A stretch of 64,000 bases of DNA, taken from assembly GCA_030706685.1 (NCBI GenBank), contig JAUZOA010000008.1, forward strand, positions 1-64,000, in the 5' to 3' direction. The notes below the pieces were generated by a model that did not search any database, had not been told where the DNA came from, and worked only from the letters and a program-made list of their open reading frames with translations. Position numbers and translations under genes: made by a program. Source of the stretch: Bacteroidota bacterium. GTDB taxonomy: Bacteria > Bacteroidota > Bacteroidia > Chitinophagales > Chitinophagaceae. Numbering within the stretch: the stretch's first letter is position 1; every line of letters begins with the position of its first letter. Below are positions 8,236 to 17,595 of the stretch, piece after piece.

Positions 8236-9039
8236 TCTACCGGTCGTTATAAGAGTTAAAATTAAACGAAGCGGGGCCGTATTATATTTAAAAAGCGTGC
8301 ATTATTTACGATACTTCAGGAAACCGCCTGAAAATTATCTTTTTGAAGTAAAGACAAATCTCATTCCACGAAAAACAAATCCATAAATTCTGTAAATAAA
8401 CTAATCATTGTAGCCCGGCTAACCGGAGATTGCAAAACCATAAAAAGAGACAAACGGTAGCCTCTGCCATACTTCTGGGATAGCTCTGGAATACTTCTGC
8501 CATAGCTTTGGTATATCGGGTGTATGACAATGGTATGCCTCTGCCATACTTCGGGCATAGCTCTGGAATACTTCCCCCATAAGTCTCCCATACCTCTGGC
8601 ATACGGGGACCATACGGAAATGATACGGAAACCATACGAGAACCATACGGAAGCCTCTCTTTTCTTTCTATTTATCAATATTTTAGAGTTTTTCTTTTTG
8701 CAATTGCTTGTGTACCAGGAATTAAAAAATTAGGGAAAATAGCCGGAAACAGGGAATCTCTTTCAATATTTCCGGCAGCCCGGTATACTTTCCCGGGAGA
8801 TTTTTTCGGCCTCCTTCGACTCTCGTTCGTATTAAAAGCGCATGGACTAAGTGATGGGTTGGACAGACTCAGAGAAGACCCGGATGAGCGTTCGGCGAGG
8901 TTTATCTAAACATAAAAATTTTCCGGACAGCAGGTATCCTGAAGAAAACCCAACCTGGGATATTGATACTAAAGCTCTTGTACTAACAAGTGTTAATCTT
9001 TGTGTTTAAAAACTTAATTTTACCCGCTAATAATAAGGT
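8236..9039. other. Gene-free divergent spacer upstream of icmF
   Basis: About 800 bp between divergent genes. It holds the 11-bp-period array at 8458-8650 (separate entry). The rest, including 8740-9039, shows no convincing gene. Part of 8811-8900 (CCTTCGACTC ... GAGCGTTCGGCGAGG) resembles a dispersed intergenic repeat. The icmF promoter should be in the last 100 bp, but no clean TTG/TAnnTTTG pair is visible. Confidence 0.6.
8458..8650. repeat. 11-bp-period tandem array with ATAC/ATAG cores
   Basis: Seventeen cores (mostly ATAC or ATAG) begin at 8469, 8480, 8491 and every 11 bp through 8645 without a single phase slip. The seven bases between cores vary (CTTCTGCC, GCTCTGGA, CGGAAACC). Eleven is not a multiple of three, so all three minus-strand frames stay open and give similar Tyr/Gly/Arg/Ser-rich pseudo-proteins. 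Near-helical spacing suggests DNA bending or a protein-binding platform rather than coding. Confidence 0.9.
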
Positions 9040-12000
9040 ATGGCTTATCAACCCGCTAATAAAGTAAGGATAGTGACGGCTGCCAGTTTGTTTGATGGTC
9101 ATGATGCGGCTATTAATATCATGCGGCGCATCATGCAAAGCAAGGGCGCTGAGATCATTCACCTTGGACATAACCGGTCTGTGAAAGAAATCGTGGAAAC
9201 GGCTATTGAGGAAGATGTACAAGGCATTGCCATTACTTCCTACCAGGGCGGGCATGTAGAGTTTTTTAAATATATGAAAGACATGCTGGAGGAAAATGGT
9301 TGCGGGCATATCAAGATATTTGGCGGAGGAGGGGGAACCATTTTACCGGACGAAATTAAAGAGCTGCATAGTTACGGTATAACAAAGATCTATTCCCCGG
9401 ATGATGGAAGGAGATTGGGGCTGGAAGGGATGATTGAGGAAGTTATCCGTTTGTGCAACCCCCTTCCATCTTCCCCCGGTGGGGGAAGGGATGGGCAACT
9501 CTCCGATTTTTGGGAGGCATCAAAAAAATGGAATGGGAAATTGCCGTTGAATGAAGCCAGGGATATAAGAAAAGTTGCAAGGGCTATTACTTTAGCGGAA
9601 AGTGGCGTGGAATATAAGTATAACTATAATGGATCTTCAGTAACAGTTGGTCAGTTCAAAGCTGATCCAATGATATATGCGAAATTGAAAAAGTTTACTC
9701 TTGATCACCGGAAGGAGCCAACAGTTGCTGAAAGTATATTATGGGATAAATTGAGGAGTAAGAAAGAAGGATATAAATTCAGGAGGCAGCATATAATAGG
9801 CCAATTTATTGCCGATTTTGTTTGCTTGAAAAAAGGGCTGGTTGTTGAAGTTGATGGCAACTATCATCAACTTCCTGAAATGAAGATTAGTGATGAAGAC
9901 CGAACTTACGCTTTAAAAGGATTAGGTTTTGATGTGGTAAGAGTTACTAACGATGATGTGTTGTATCATTCTGATAAGGTGCTTGAAAAAATACATACTG
10001 TTCTTTCAGGTCTTCCTGATAAAGAAAATATAGAAGGCGATATTGATTTTTCGGAAGTCTCCCCCGCCGGGGGAGATTTAGAGGGGGCTCCTGTTCTTGG
10101 AATAACCGGCACAGGCGGGGCTGGTAAATCTTCCGTAACCGATGAAATTGTTCGCCGCTTTCTTCACAATTTCACTGACAAAACCATTGCCGTTATTTCG
10201 GTTGATCCCTCCAAGAAAAAAACAGGCGGCGCATTACTGGGCGACAGGATAAGAATGAATTCTATTTCTCACCCGAGAGCCTATATGCGGAGCCTGGCTA
10301 CAAGAGATGATAATACAGCATTAAGTTCGCATGTACAGGAAGCTATTGACATCTGCAAAGCAGCGGGATACGATCTTGTCATTTTAGAATCCGCGGGCGT
10401 TGGCCAGAGTGATGCTTCCATTTTAGATCATTGTGATGTGAGTATGTACGTGATGACACCTGAATATGGCGCCGCTTCGCAATTGGAGAAGATCAATATG
10501 CTCGATTATGCCGATATCGTCTGCATCAATAAATTTGATAAAGCGGGAGCGCTGGATGCGTTGGCAGATGTCCGTAAACAATACAAAAGAAACCACCAAT
10601 TATTTACCGCAAAAGATACAGACCTGCCCATTATAGGTACGATGGCCAGCAAGTTCAATGATGAAGGTGTGAATCACCTTTTTGAATTGATGTTGAAAAA
10701 AATACAGGAAAAAACAAAAACCGGTTTTGGAAAATTTCATTTTGCTGAAACGGCTAAAGTATCGCAGGCGATCATACCGGCTAACCGTACCCGTTATCTT
10801 TCTGAAATCGCCGAGAACAACCGTAACTATGACCAGTTGGTAAATGACCAGGCAGCGATTGCATCTAAATTATATCAACTGCATGGAGCCCTGGAAACAC
10901 TTCGATCTAAGGGTTCTCCAATCTCTCCGTCAACTGGCGGTGGAGCCCCGATAGCTATCGGGATAGAGGAGGCTATTGCTTTCTACACCGATCAGCTTAC
11001 TCCTGTCAGTCGTAAACTTATTCAAAACTGGGATGAAAAGGTAAAAGAATACGGGAAAGACTTTTATGAATATACTGTCCGGGATAAAGTGATCAAGCTG
11101 CCTATGTTTACTTTAAGCCTGAGCGGAACAAGGATACCTAAAGTTGTTTTGCCAAAATACAAAGACTGGGGTGATATACTGAAATGGCAGGCACAGGAGA
11201 ATGTGCCGGGTCATTTTCCCTTTACATCGGGTGTATTTCCGTTGAAGAGAGAAGGTGAAGACCCGACCAGGATGTTTGCAGGAGAAGGTGGCCCGGAAAG
11301 AACGAACAGGCGCTTTCATTACGTATCAGTCGATCAGCCGGCGAAAAGATTATCTACTGCTTTTGACAGCGTGACATTATATGGAGAAGATCCCGGTCAT
11401 CGCCCTGATATATATGGCAAGGTAGGTAACAGCGGCGTCAGTATCGCTACAGTGGATGATGCCAAGAAATTATATAGTGGTTTTGATCTTTGTGATCCAA
11501 GAACTTCGGTGAGCATGACCATTAATGGCCCTGCTCCCATGTTGCTGGCTTTCTTTATGAATGCAGCGATAGATCAGCAATGTGAAAAATATATCCTGCG
11601 GAATAATTTAAAAGACGAAGTAAATAAGATCATTGAATCAACATACAAACAGGATAAACTTCCAAAATATATTGGTACCGGCAATCAACCCGTTTCACTC
11701 GTAAAAGGAGAATTGCAGGGCGCTTTGCCAAATGGAAATGATGGATTGGGTTTGCGGCTACTTGGTTTATCCGGCGCCGACGTTTTGCCTGCAGCTATTT
11801 ATGAAAAAATAAAAGCAGAAGCCTTGTCACAGGTCAGGGGAACGGTACAGGCCGATATTTTGAAAGAGGACCAGGCGCAAAATACCTGTATATTCTCGAC
11901 GGAATTTGCATTAAAGCTGATGGGTGACGTACAGGAATATTTTATCAAACATAAAGTTCGCAACTTCTATAGTGTATCTATCAGCGGTTATCATATTGCA

Positions 12001-12936
12001 GAGGCGGGCGCTAATCCTATAACACAATTGGCATTTACGTTGTCCAACGGATTCACTTATGTAGAGTATTATCTCAGCCGCGGAATGAGTATTGATGATT
12101 TTGCACCTAATCTTTCTTTCTTTTTCAGCAATGGGATGGACCCGGAGTATAGCGTAATTGGGCGTGTGGCGCGGCGATTATGGGCCAAAGCGATGAAATA
12201 TAAATACAAGGCCAATAAGCGCAGCCAGATGCTGAAATATCATATTCAAACATCAGGCAGGAGCCTGCATGCACAGGAAATTGATTTTAACGATATAAGA
12301 ACAACCCTGCAGGCGCTTTATGCTATTTATGATAACTGCAATTCACTTCATACCAATGCTTATGATGAAGCGATAACAACACCTACAGAAGAAAGTGTCA
12401 GGCGTGCGATGGCTATTCAACTGATCATTAACCGGGAGCTGGGTTCTGCGAAGACAGAAAATTTTATCCAGGGGAGTTTTGCCATTGAAGAACTAACTGA
12501 TCTCGTTGAAGAAGCCGTATTGTCGGAGTTTGACCGCATTTCTGAAAGAGGCGGCGTATTGGGGGCCATGGAAAGAATGTACCAGCGAAATAAGATCCAG
12601 GAAGAAAGTCTTTTTTATGAGCACCAGAAGCATACTGGTGAATTGCCGTTGGTGGGAGTAAATACTTTTTTAAATAAGAAAGGAAGCCCCACGATCATTC
12701 CGAATGAAATCATCAGGAGTACACCTGAAGAAAAGGAATGGCAGATAAATAATCTCGAAGCATTCTGGAAAAGGAATGAAGGAAGATCGGCTGAAATGCT
12801 GAAGCGGCTGAAAGCGGTTGCGATTAATAACGGTAATTTATTTGAAGAATTAATGGAGACCGTGAAATATTGTTCTCTTGGACAAATTACTCATGCATTA
12901 TATGAGGTGGGGGGACAATATCGCAGGAATATGTAG
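9040..12936 (+). CDS. icmF: Fused B12-dependent isobutyryl-CoA mutase (IcmF) with an embedded DUF559 domain
   Basis: IcmF interconverts isobutyryl-CoA and butyryl-CoA using adenosylcobalamin, with its own G-protein chaperone. Domain order here: B12-binding domain (about residues 5-135, base-off motif DGHDAA at 19-24); DUF559 nuclease-like domain (about 208-326); P-loop GTPase ([11 protein letters not shown], 354-364; NKFDKAG later); mutase barrel from about residue 610 to the end ([30 protein letters not shown]). The length, 1298, is well above the roughly 1100 usual for the family, and the P-loop Lys is at 363 where I recall about 213 in the characterised Cupriavidus enzyme. Palindromic-repeat-coded segments lie at about 141-154, 342-352 and 625-642. 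The reading frame is intact throughout, so the enzyme may still be made. Confidence 0.92.
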   Translation: MAYQPANKVRIVTAASLFDGHDAAINIMRRIMQSKGAEIIHLGHNRSVKEIVETAIEEDVQGIAITSYQGGHVEFFKYMKDMLEENGCGHIKIFGGGGGTILPDEIKELHSYGITKIYSPDDGRRLGLEGMIEEVIRLCNPLPSSPGGGRDGQLSDFWEASKKWNGKLPLNEARDIRKVARAITLAESGVEYKYNYNGSSVTVGQFKADPMIYAKLKKFTLDHRKEPTVAESILWDKLRSKKEGYKFRRQHIIGQFIADFVCLKKGLVVEVDGNYHQLPEMKISDEDRTYALKGLGFDVVRVTNDDVLYHSDKVLEKIHTVLSGLPDKENIEGDIDFSEVSPAGGDLEGAPVLGITGTGGAGKSSVTDEIVRRFLHNFTDKTIAVISVDPSKKKTGGALLGDRIRMNSISHPRAYMRSLATRDDNTALSSHVQEAIDICKAAGYDLVILESAGVGQSDASILDHCDVSMYVMTPEYGAASQLEKINMLDYADIVCINKFDKAGALDALADVRKQYKRNHQLFTAKDTDLPIIGTMASKFNDEGVNHLFELMLKKIQEKTKTGFGKFHFAETAKVSQAIIPANRTRYLSEIAENNRNYDQLVNDQAAIASKLYQLHGALETLRSKGSPISPSTGGGAPIAIGIEEAIAFYTDQLTPVSRKLIQNWDEKVKEYGKDFYEYTVRDKVIKLPMFTLSLSGTRIPKVVLPKYKDWGDILKWQAQENVPGHFPFTSGVFPLKREGEDPTRMFAGEGGPERTNRRFHYVSVDQPAKRLSTAFDSVTLYGEDPGHRPDIYGKVGNSGVSIATVDDAKKLYSGFDLCDPRTSVSMTINGPAPMLLAFFMNAAIDQQCEKYILRNNLKDEVNKIIESTYKQDKLPKYIGTGNQPVSLVKGELQGALPNGNDGLGLRLLGLSGADVLPAAIYEKIKAEALSQVRGTVQADILKEDQAQNTCIFSTEFALKLMGDVQEYFIKHKVRNFYSVSISGYHIAEAGANPITQLAFTLSNGFTYVEYYLSRGMSIDDFAPNLSFFFSNGMDPEYSVIGRVARRLWAKAMKYKYKANKRSQMLKYHIQTSGRSLHAQEIDFNDIRTTLQALYAIYDNCNSLHTNAYDEAITTPTEESVRRAMAIQLIINRELGSAKTENFIQGSFAIEELTDLVEEAVLSEFDRISERGGVLGAMERMYQRNKIQEESLFYEHQKHTGELPLVGVNTFLNKKGSPTIIPNEIIRSTPEEKEWQINNLEAFWKRNEGRSAEMLKRLKAVAINNGNLFEELMETVKYCSLGQITHALYEVGGQYRRNM
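9457..9501. repeat. Palindromic repeat read in frame inside icmF (1)
   Basis: The core TTCCCCCGGTGGGGGAAGGG is a near-perfect palindrome, translated as [13 protein letters not shown] in the linker after the B12-binding domain. Confidence 0.75.
9661..10017 (+). other. DUF559 domain embedded in the icmF reading frame
   Basis: Residues of about 208-326 of IcmF match the stand-alone DUF559 protein at 2979-3374: [20 protein letters not shown] against AEDILWGYLKTKPSGYKFRR, then DFVC and VVEVDGNYH against DFYC and VEVDGKIH. The acidic residues and His expected in the nuclease-like core are kept. No splice or intein motifs are seen at its borders. Confidence 0.9.
10063..10098. repeat. Palindromic repeat read in frame inside icmF (2)
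   Basis: The core TCTCCCCCGCCGGGGGAGA lies between the embedded DUF559 domain and the GTPase P-loop and is translated as [13 protein letters not shown] close relative is at 36256-36291. Confidence 0.75.
10911..10972. repeat. Palindromic repeats read in frame inside icmF (3)
   Basis: A compound of TCTCCGTCAACTGGCGGTGGA and the palindrome CCCGATAGCTATCGGG, translated as [16 protein letters not shown] at the junction before the mutase barrel. The same CCCGATAGCTATCGGG is inserted in a tRNA-like sequence at 33591. Confidence 0.7.
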
Positions 12937-13040
12937 TTTTTACTGAAAGAAAATGGCCTTATTCAAAAATTGAGCCCAACTATTATTCAGCATCAGCCGC
13001 CATAGACACAAAATATCCGTCCAGCCTGATAAAAATAAAA

Positions 13041-13069
13041 AAGGGCATCCCATTGTATTGAGACACCCT
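13041..13069 (-). terminator. Rho-independent terminator of the PfpI-like gene
   Basis: On the minus strand AGGGTGTCTCAAT pairs imperfectly with ATGGGATGCCCT and is followed by TTTTTTATTTTT. It lies 30 bp beyond the stop of the minus-strand gene, in the convergent gap with icmF. Confidence 0.75.
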
Positions 13070-13098
13070 CTGAATATATAATATATGCAGACAACTCC

Positions 13099-13677
13099 TT
13101 AATGTGAAGGAGTTGGGGTATAAGCGGCAAGCGAATGTTTACCTTCTTCGATTTCTTCAATCATTTTTTTATTAAATGCCGGAAGGTCTTTGGGGCTGCG
13201 GCTTGTTACCAGTCCATTGTCTGCCACCACTTCCTTGTCGTCCCAGAATGCACCTGCGTTTTCTAGGTCGGTTCTTATAGAAGGATAAGAAGTAAGGCTG
13301 CGACCGGCGACCAGCCCCGTTTCAATTAATAATTGGGGGCCGTGACAAATAGCGGCAACAGGCTTGCCTGCTTCTAAAAACTGTTGCGCGAATTCTACAC
13401 AATCCTTATTTGCTCTCATTTTGTCAGGATTCATGACACCGCCGGGAATCACTAATGCGTCATATTCCCCGGCGTCTGCTTTTTCTAAAGCTACATCTAC
13501 GGGCAATTCAATAGACCAGTGATCATGATCCCATGCTTTTACTTTATTTTTTTGCGGTGATACAATGTCAACATGCGCCCCGGCTGCTTCCAATTCCTTT
13601 TTAGGGCTTGTCAACTCTACTTCTTCAAAGCCATTCTCTGTGAGGATGGCTATTTTCTTCCCGGTTAACTTTGCCAT
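13099..13677 (-). CDS. DJ-1/PfpI family type 1 glutamine amidotransferase-like protein
   Basis: A 192-residue protein of the PfpI/YhbO/YraA group, cytoplasmic stress proteins variously described as proteases, chaperones or deglycases. The nucleophile elbow VAAICHGPQLLIE carries Cys near residue 110 followed by His, as in the family, and the acidic residue of the nucleophile contact sits in the N-terminal TENGFEEVELTSP. A hairpin terminator follows it and there is about 120 bp to the next gene, so it is probably monocistronic. The exact reaction of the family is debated. Confidence 0.88.
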   Translation of the reverse strand: MAKLTGKKIAILTENGFEEVELTSPKKELEAAGAHVDIVSPQKNKVKAWDHDHWSIELPVDVALEKADAGEYDALVIPGGVMNPDKMRANKDCVEFAQQFLEAGKPVAAICHGPQLLIETGLVAGRSLTSYPSIRTDLENAGAFWDDKEVVADNGLVTSRSPKDLPAFNKKMIEEIEEGKHSLAAYTPTPSH

Positions 13678-13794
13678 AATGCTTTATTTTAAGAGTGAAA
13701 TAATCAGTTTTACGGAATGATACGCCCAAAAAGAATACCATAAATAGAAATGTGCCAAAAAATAATGCAAGGGAAGGAAAAGTATAGTGATTTC

Positions 13795-14511
13795 TTAACC
13801 TGCTGCGGCTTTATCAATTATCCATAATGATTTTTCCGGGTTTACATATTGGACGGGAAATACCTTTTTTACCGGTTTGCTGAAGACAGCATCCACTACA
13901 TGCTTTTTTTCTTTGCCTGATACGAGGAGGATAATTTGTTTGGCTTTATTAATGAGAGGATAGGTAAACGTGATCCGCCATGCCTGTTTTTCTTCCAGCC
14001 ATACCTGTTTGATTAATCTCCTGTTTTCGATCAAAACAGGAGTATTCGGGAACAAAGAAGCGGTATGACCGTCATTTCCTGTGCCAAGCAGCAGCCAGTC
14101 AAAGGCTGCTGGCTTGTTATCAAAGAATTTTTTTATCATCATTTCATATTGACGGGCGCATTGTTCGGGGTCGCCGGTTACGGGTACGGGAAAAATATTT
14201 TTGGGAGGGATGTCAATATGATCAAGCAGGCTATCCTTTACCATTTTATAATTGCTGTCGGGGGATGTATGTATGACAAAGCGTTCATCACTCCAGAAAA
14301 AAAATACTTTTTTCCAGGGAATGTTTTGACTGAACATGGGGGAAGCTAATATTTCATAAAGCCGTTTAGGCGTATTGCCGCCGGAAAGAGCTACCACAAA
14401 CTTTCCTTGTTTTGTGATGGCCCGGTGACAAGCGGCTACAAAGAAATGTGCCGCCGCGAGACTCATGGCTTCATAATCTTTCCAGGTTGTTTGGTCAGGA
14501 ATTTTTTTCAT
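13795..14511 (-). CDS. pgl: 6-phosphogluconolactonase
   Basis: This 238-residue protein hydrolyses 6-phosphogluconolactone to 6-phosphogluconate, the second step of the oxidative pentose phosphate route. Family features are VVALSGGNTPKRLYEILA near residues 38-55, FFWSDERFV near 70 and WLLLGTGNDGHTASLFPNTP near 140-160. The length is normal for the DevB type. It overlaps the end of zwf by 4 bp (ATGA-type overlap), so it is translated from the gnd-zwf-pgl message. Confidence 0.93.
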   Translation of the reverse strand: MKKIPDQTTWKDYEAMSLAAAHFFVAACHRAITKQGKFVVALSGGNTPKRLYEILASPMFSQNIPWKKVFFFWSDERFVIHTSPDSNYKMVKDSLLDHIDIPPKNIFPVPVTGDPEQCARQYEMMIKKFFDNKPAAFDWLLLGTGNDGHTASLFPNTPVLIENRRLIKQVWLEEKQAWRITFTYPLINKAKQIILLVSGKEKKHVVDAVFSKPVKKVFPVQYVNPEKSLWIIDKAAAG

Positions 14512-16043
14512 TTCATTTTTTTCACCCTGTTTTTAATGATCCCGTTTTCCGGAAGTAATGTCCAGCACCGGTCATCTTTTTTTACCAGGGCTTCTGCGGC
14601 TTTAGGCCCCCAGCTTCCGGGCTGATAGTTGGGAAAATGAAGCGGAGATTCTTTTTTCCATGATTCCAGTATGGGTGTTACTACTTTCCAGGCGGCTTCT
14701 ACCTGGTCGGCGCGCATGAACAAAGTCGCATCGCATTCCAGTGCTTCCAGCAATAAAGTCTCATAAGCTTCGGGTACAGGAGCATCGTAACTTTCTTTAT
14801 AGGTAAAATCCATTTCCACCGGCCTGATCTGCAACTTCACTCCCGGTTCCTTTGCATGAAACAGTAACGAGATCTCCATTTCCGGTTGAATACTGATGAT
14901 AAGCTGGTTGGGTTTCGGATCGAACAGGATTTTATTGCCAAATAAATTGTGCGGGATTTGTTTAAATTGAATGACGATTAACGAGGTGGATTTCCCCAGG
15001 CATTTACCTGTGCGAAGGTAGAAAGGTACATTCTGCCAGCGCCAGTTGTCAACGAACAGCTTCAAAGCAACGAATGTCTCCGTGTTTGATTTCGGGTTTA
15101 TATTTTTTTCTTTCCGGTAAGGAACCTGTTTTTTACCGTTTAGCGTTCCGGCTCCGTATTGTCCTCTCACTACATTTCTTTTAACATCGGTCTTCGTCAG
15201 CGGGCGAACAGCTTTCAGTACATCTACTTTCTTATTGCGGATATCCTCGGCATCCATGGAGACAGGCGGTTCCATGGCAGTCACACACAATAATTGCAGC
15301 AGGTGATTCTGGATCATATCTCTCAGGGCACCGGCCTGTTCATAATAATTTCCGCGGCCGCCCACACCAATATTTTCCGCGACGGTTATTTGTATATGAT
15401 CAATATAGTTGTGATTCCAGACAGATTCATACACGATATTGGCAAAGCGGAAGGTCATCAGGTTTTGTACGGTTTCTTTGCCTAAATAATGATCAATGCG
15501 ATAGATCTGGCTTTCTTTAAAATGTTTAGTTAGCAATTGATTTAATTCCATAGCCGTGTGCAGATCGCTTCCAAAAGGCTTTTCTACAACTATCCTGTCC
15601 CGTAAAACTTCATCGGCCAATGCGAATTTTGACAGCAATAATGAAATGGGTTCTATGAAACGCGGCGACACGGAATAATAAAATAAACGAACAGCCCGGT
15701 TTTTCCATTCTTTATCATTCTTAGTCAAAGTGACAGCTAAACGCCTGAAAGTATCGTCGGCGGTAAAATCTCCTTCAAAGAAAAAAATATGCTGAACAAA
15801 TTTTTTCCATTGCTCTTTTTTTGCAGGGCCGCTTCGCGAAAAAGTATTGACTCCCTTCAGTAAATGAGCTTCATAGTCTTTTTGATCCATTTTTTCATAA
15901 TGGACTCCATAGATAGCAAATTGCCCGGGCAGGAACCCGTTGATAAAGAGGTTATAAAAAGCCGGTATCAATTTTCTCCAGGCAAGATCACCCTTGCCCC
16001 CGAAGATGACAATATTGGCAGGCGATGTTTCTTTTTTCTTCAT
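14508..16043 (-). CDS. zwf: Glucose-6-phosphate 1-dehydrogenase
   Basis: A 511-residue enzyme oxidising glucose-6-phosphate with NAD(P)+. The cofactor motif NIVIFGGKGDLAWRKLIPAF lies at residues 9-28; GGKGDLAWRK corresponds to the usual GxxGDLAxRK fingerprint. The catalytic motif YRIDHYLGKETVQN is near residue 183. Normal length. The gene starts 11 bp after the gnd stop and overlaps pgl by 4 bp, making a compact operon with the enzymes in near pathway order reversed. Confidence 0.95.
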   Translation of the reverse strand: MKKKETSPANIVIFGGKGDLAWRKLIPAFYNLFINGFLPGQFAIYGVHYEKMDQKDYEAHLLKGVNTFSRSGPAKKEQWKKFVQHIFFFEGDFTADDTFRRLAVTLTKNDKEWKNRAVRLFYYSVSPRFIEPISLLLSKFALADEVLRDRIVVEKPFGSDLHTAMELNQLLTKHFKESQIYRIDHYLGKETVQNLMTFRFANIVYESVWNHNYIDHIQITVAENIGVGGRGNYYEQAGALRDMIQNHLLQLLCVTAMEPPVSMDAEDIRNKKVDVLKAVRPLTKTDVKRNVVRGQYGAGTLNGKKQVPYRKEKNINPKSNTETFVALKLFVDNWRWQNVPFYLRTGKCLGKSTSLIVIQFKQIPHNLFGNKILFDPKPNQLIISIQPEMEISLLFHAKEPGVKLQIRPVEMDFTYKESYDAPVPEAYETLLLEALECDATLFMRADQVEAAWKVVTPILESWKKESPLHFPNYQPGSWGPKAAEALVKKDDRCWTLLPENGIIKNRVKKMK

Positions 16044-16054
16044 GTTACTATCAT

Positions 16055-17500
16055 TTAATCTCCTTTAGGTTTTTGCAGGGGTGCAGCAAGAGGTGACTTA
16101 CTTTCCCATTCCGCATGAAAGACCCCTGTTTTATCAATCCGTTCATAAGTATGCGCGCCGAAATAATCCCTTTGTGCCTGGATAAGGTTAGCCGGGAGGC
16201 GGTCTGTAATATACGCATCAAAGTAATGCAACGAAGCAGCCAGTGAAGCAGCCGGCAGGTTATTATCCATTGCAAGCTTCAATAGCGTGACGGCATCTTT
16301 TCTACATTCATCCAGCACAGGCTGAAACAAAGGCGATGAAATAATATTGGCTAAAGAACTATCCCGGAGGTAAGCTTTGCGAAGATCATTCAAAAGAGCT
16401 GAGCGGATAATGCAACCTCCTTTCCATACGCGAAGTACTTCCGCGATACTGACACCATAGTTGTATTGCGCTGAAGCCACCGATAGCAATTGCAGGCCCT
16501 GGGCATAGGATAATAAGAATCCAAAATGAAGTGCGTTTTTACAAACCCGGGCCAGTTGATCTTTCCCGACTGTATTTTTCACGCCATTAAAAGAATGCAG
16601 CCTGGAGTTTTTTACCCTTTCTTCTTTTAATGCAGAGAGGTATCTCATGCTAACCGCAGCATCAATAACAGGGATGGGCACATTCAGGTCCATAGCGCTT
16701 TGGCTGGTCCACATACCCGTACCTTTCTGTTTTGCTTTGTCCAGTATCATATCTACCAGGTCTTTCCCGGTATCATCATCTTTTTTCAGGAATACGCCCG
16801 CGGTGATTTCGACCAGGAAAGATTGCAATTCCGTTTCATTCCATTTTGCGAACAGGTCATGAAGTTCTTCATTATTGAATTGCCCGGCCTTTTTTAAAAC
16901 TCCATATACTTCGCTGATCAATTGCATAATGGCGTATTCGATACCATTGTGCACCATCTTGGTATAGTGACCGGCCGCCGTATTTCCAATAAAGGTTACG
17001 CAGGGACCCTCATCACTTTTTGCTGCAACGGCTTCCAGTATATCTTTAACCAGTTCATAGCTTTCTTTATTTCCCCCGGGCATCAGGCTGGGACCGAACC
17101 TGGCTCCTTCATCGCCGCCGCTTACACCCATCCCGATAAAATGAACGCCTGAATTTTGCAGTTGCTGGTATCTTCTTTCGGTATCTATAAAATGAGAATT
17201 GCCGCCATCAATGATTATATCGCCTTCCTGCACCAGGGGTAACAGATCCGTTAAGACATTATCTACAATTTTTCCCGCAGGGACCAATAACATGATAACA
17301 CGGGGAGTTTTCAGCGAATCTATAAATTCCGGCAGGGATGCAGCTGCTTTTACAAGCTTGTCTTTCGCTTCCGGCAATAGTCTTTTTTGCTGGGCGGGAT
17401 CGCGGTCATAGCCACAAGCTTCAAATCCATGATCCGCTACATTTAAAATAAGGTTTCTTCCCATTGTTCCCAGCCCGATCATTCCAAAATGCGCCGCCAT
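16055..17500 (-). CDS. gnd: 6-phosphogluconate dehydrogenase, decarboxylating
   Basis: This 481-residue enzyme converts 6-phosphogluconate to ribulose-5-phosphate. The N-terminal Rossmann motif FGMIGLGTMGRNL is at residues 5-17, GNSHFIDT near 101, GMGVSGGDEGARFGPSLMPGG near 122-142 and the active-site KMVHNGIEYAIMQL near 180. It is the first gene of the gnd-zwf-pgl operon. The promoter must lie in the short divergent gap with the amidase gene (17501-17595). Confidence 0.96.
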   Translation of the reverse strand: MAAHFGMIGLGTMGRNLILNVADHGFEACGYDRDPAQQKRLLPEAKDKLVKAAASLPEFIDSLKTPRVIMLLVPAGKIVDNVLTDLLPLVQEGDIIIDGGNSHFIDTERRYQQLQNSGVHFIGMGVSGGDEGARFGPSLMPGGNKESYELVKDILEAVAAKSDEGPCVTFIGNTAAGHYTKMVHNGIEYAIMQLISEVYGVLKKAGQFNNEELHDLFAKWNETELQSFLVEITAGVFLKKDDDTGKDLVDMILDKAKQKGTGMWTSQSAMDLNVPIPVIDAAVSMRYLSALKEERVKNSRLHSFNGVKNTVGKDQLARVCKNALHFGFLLSYAQGLQLLSVASAQYNYGVSIAEVLRVWKGGCIIRSALLNDLRKAYLRDSSLANIISSPLFQPVLDECRKDAVTLLKLAMDNNLPAASLAASLHYFDAYITDRLPANLIQAQRDYFGAHTYERIDKTGVFHAEWESKSPLAAPLQKPKGD

Positions 17501-17595
17501 AGAATAAATTTTTGATGAAGGTACGGCAGCAGGGGTTAATGTTCATTGCCATACCTTTGCCGCACTATTGTTTTATAAGCCTATTCATATTTTGT

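Noticed and set aside
8458-8650. CRISPR or minisatellite interpretation of the 11-bp arrays
   Set aside because: Units are too short and too variable for CRISPR repeats, and there are no spacers of constant length.
8361-8678. Three overlapping minus-strand ORFs of 75-105 codons
   Set aside because: All lie over the 11-bp array, and similar Tyr/Gly/Arg-rich translations appear in all three frames because of the repeat period, not because of coding.
9040-12936. An intein in IcmF
   Set aside because: There is no Cys/Ser at the left junction with block A/B motifs and no HN-Cys/Ser/Thr at the right junction; the inserted part matches DUF559 instead.
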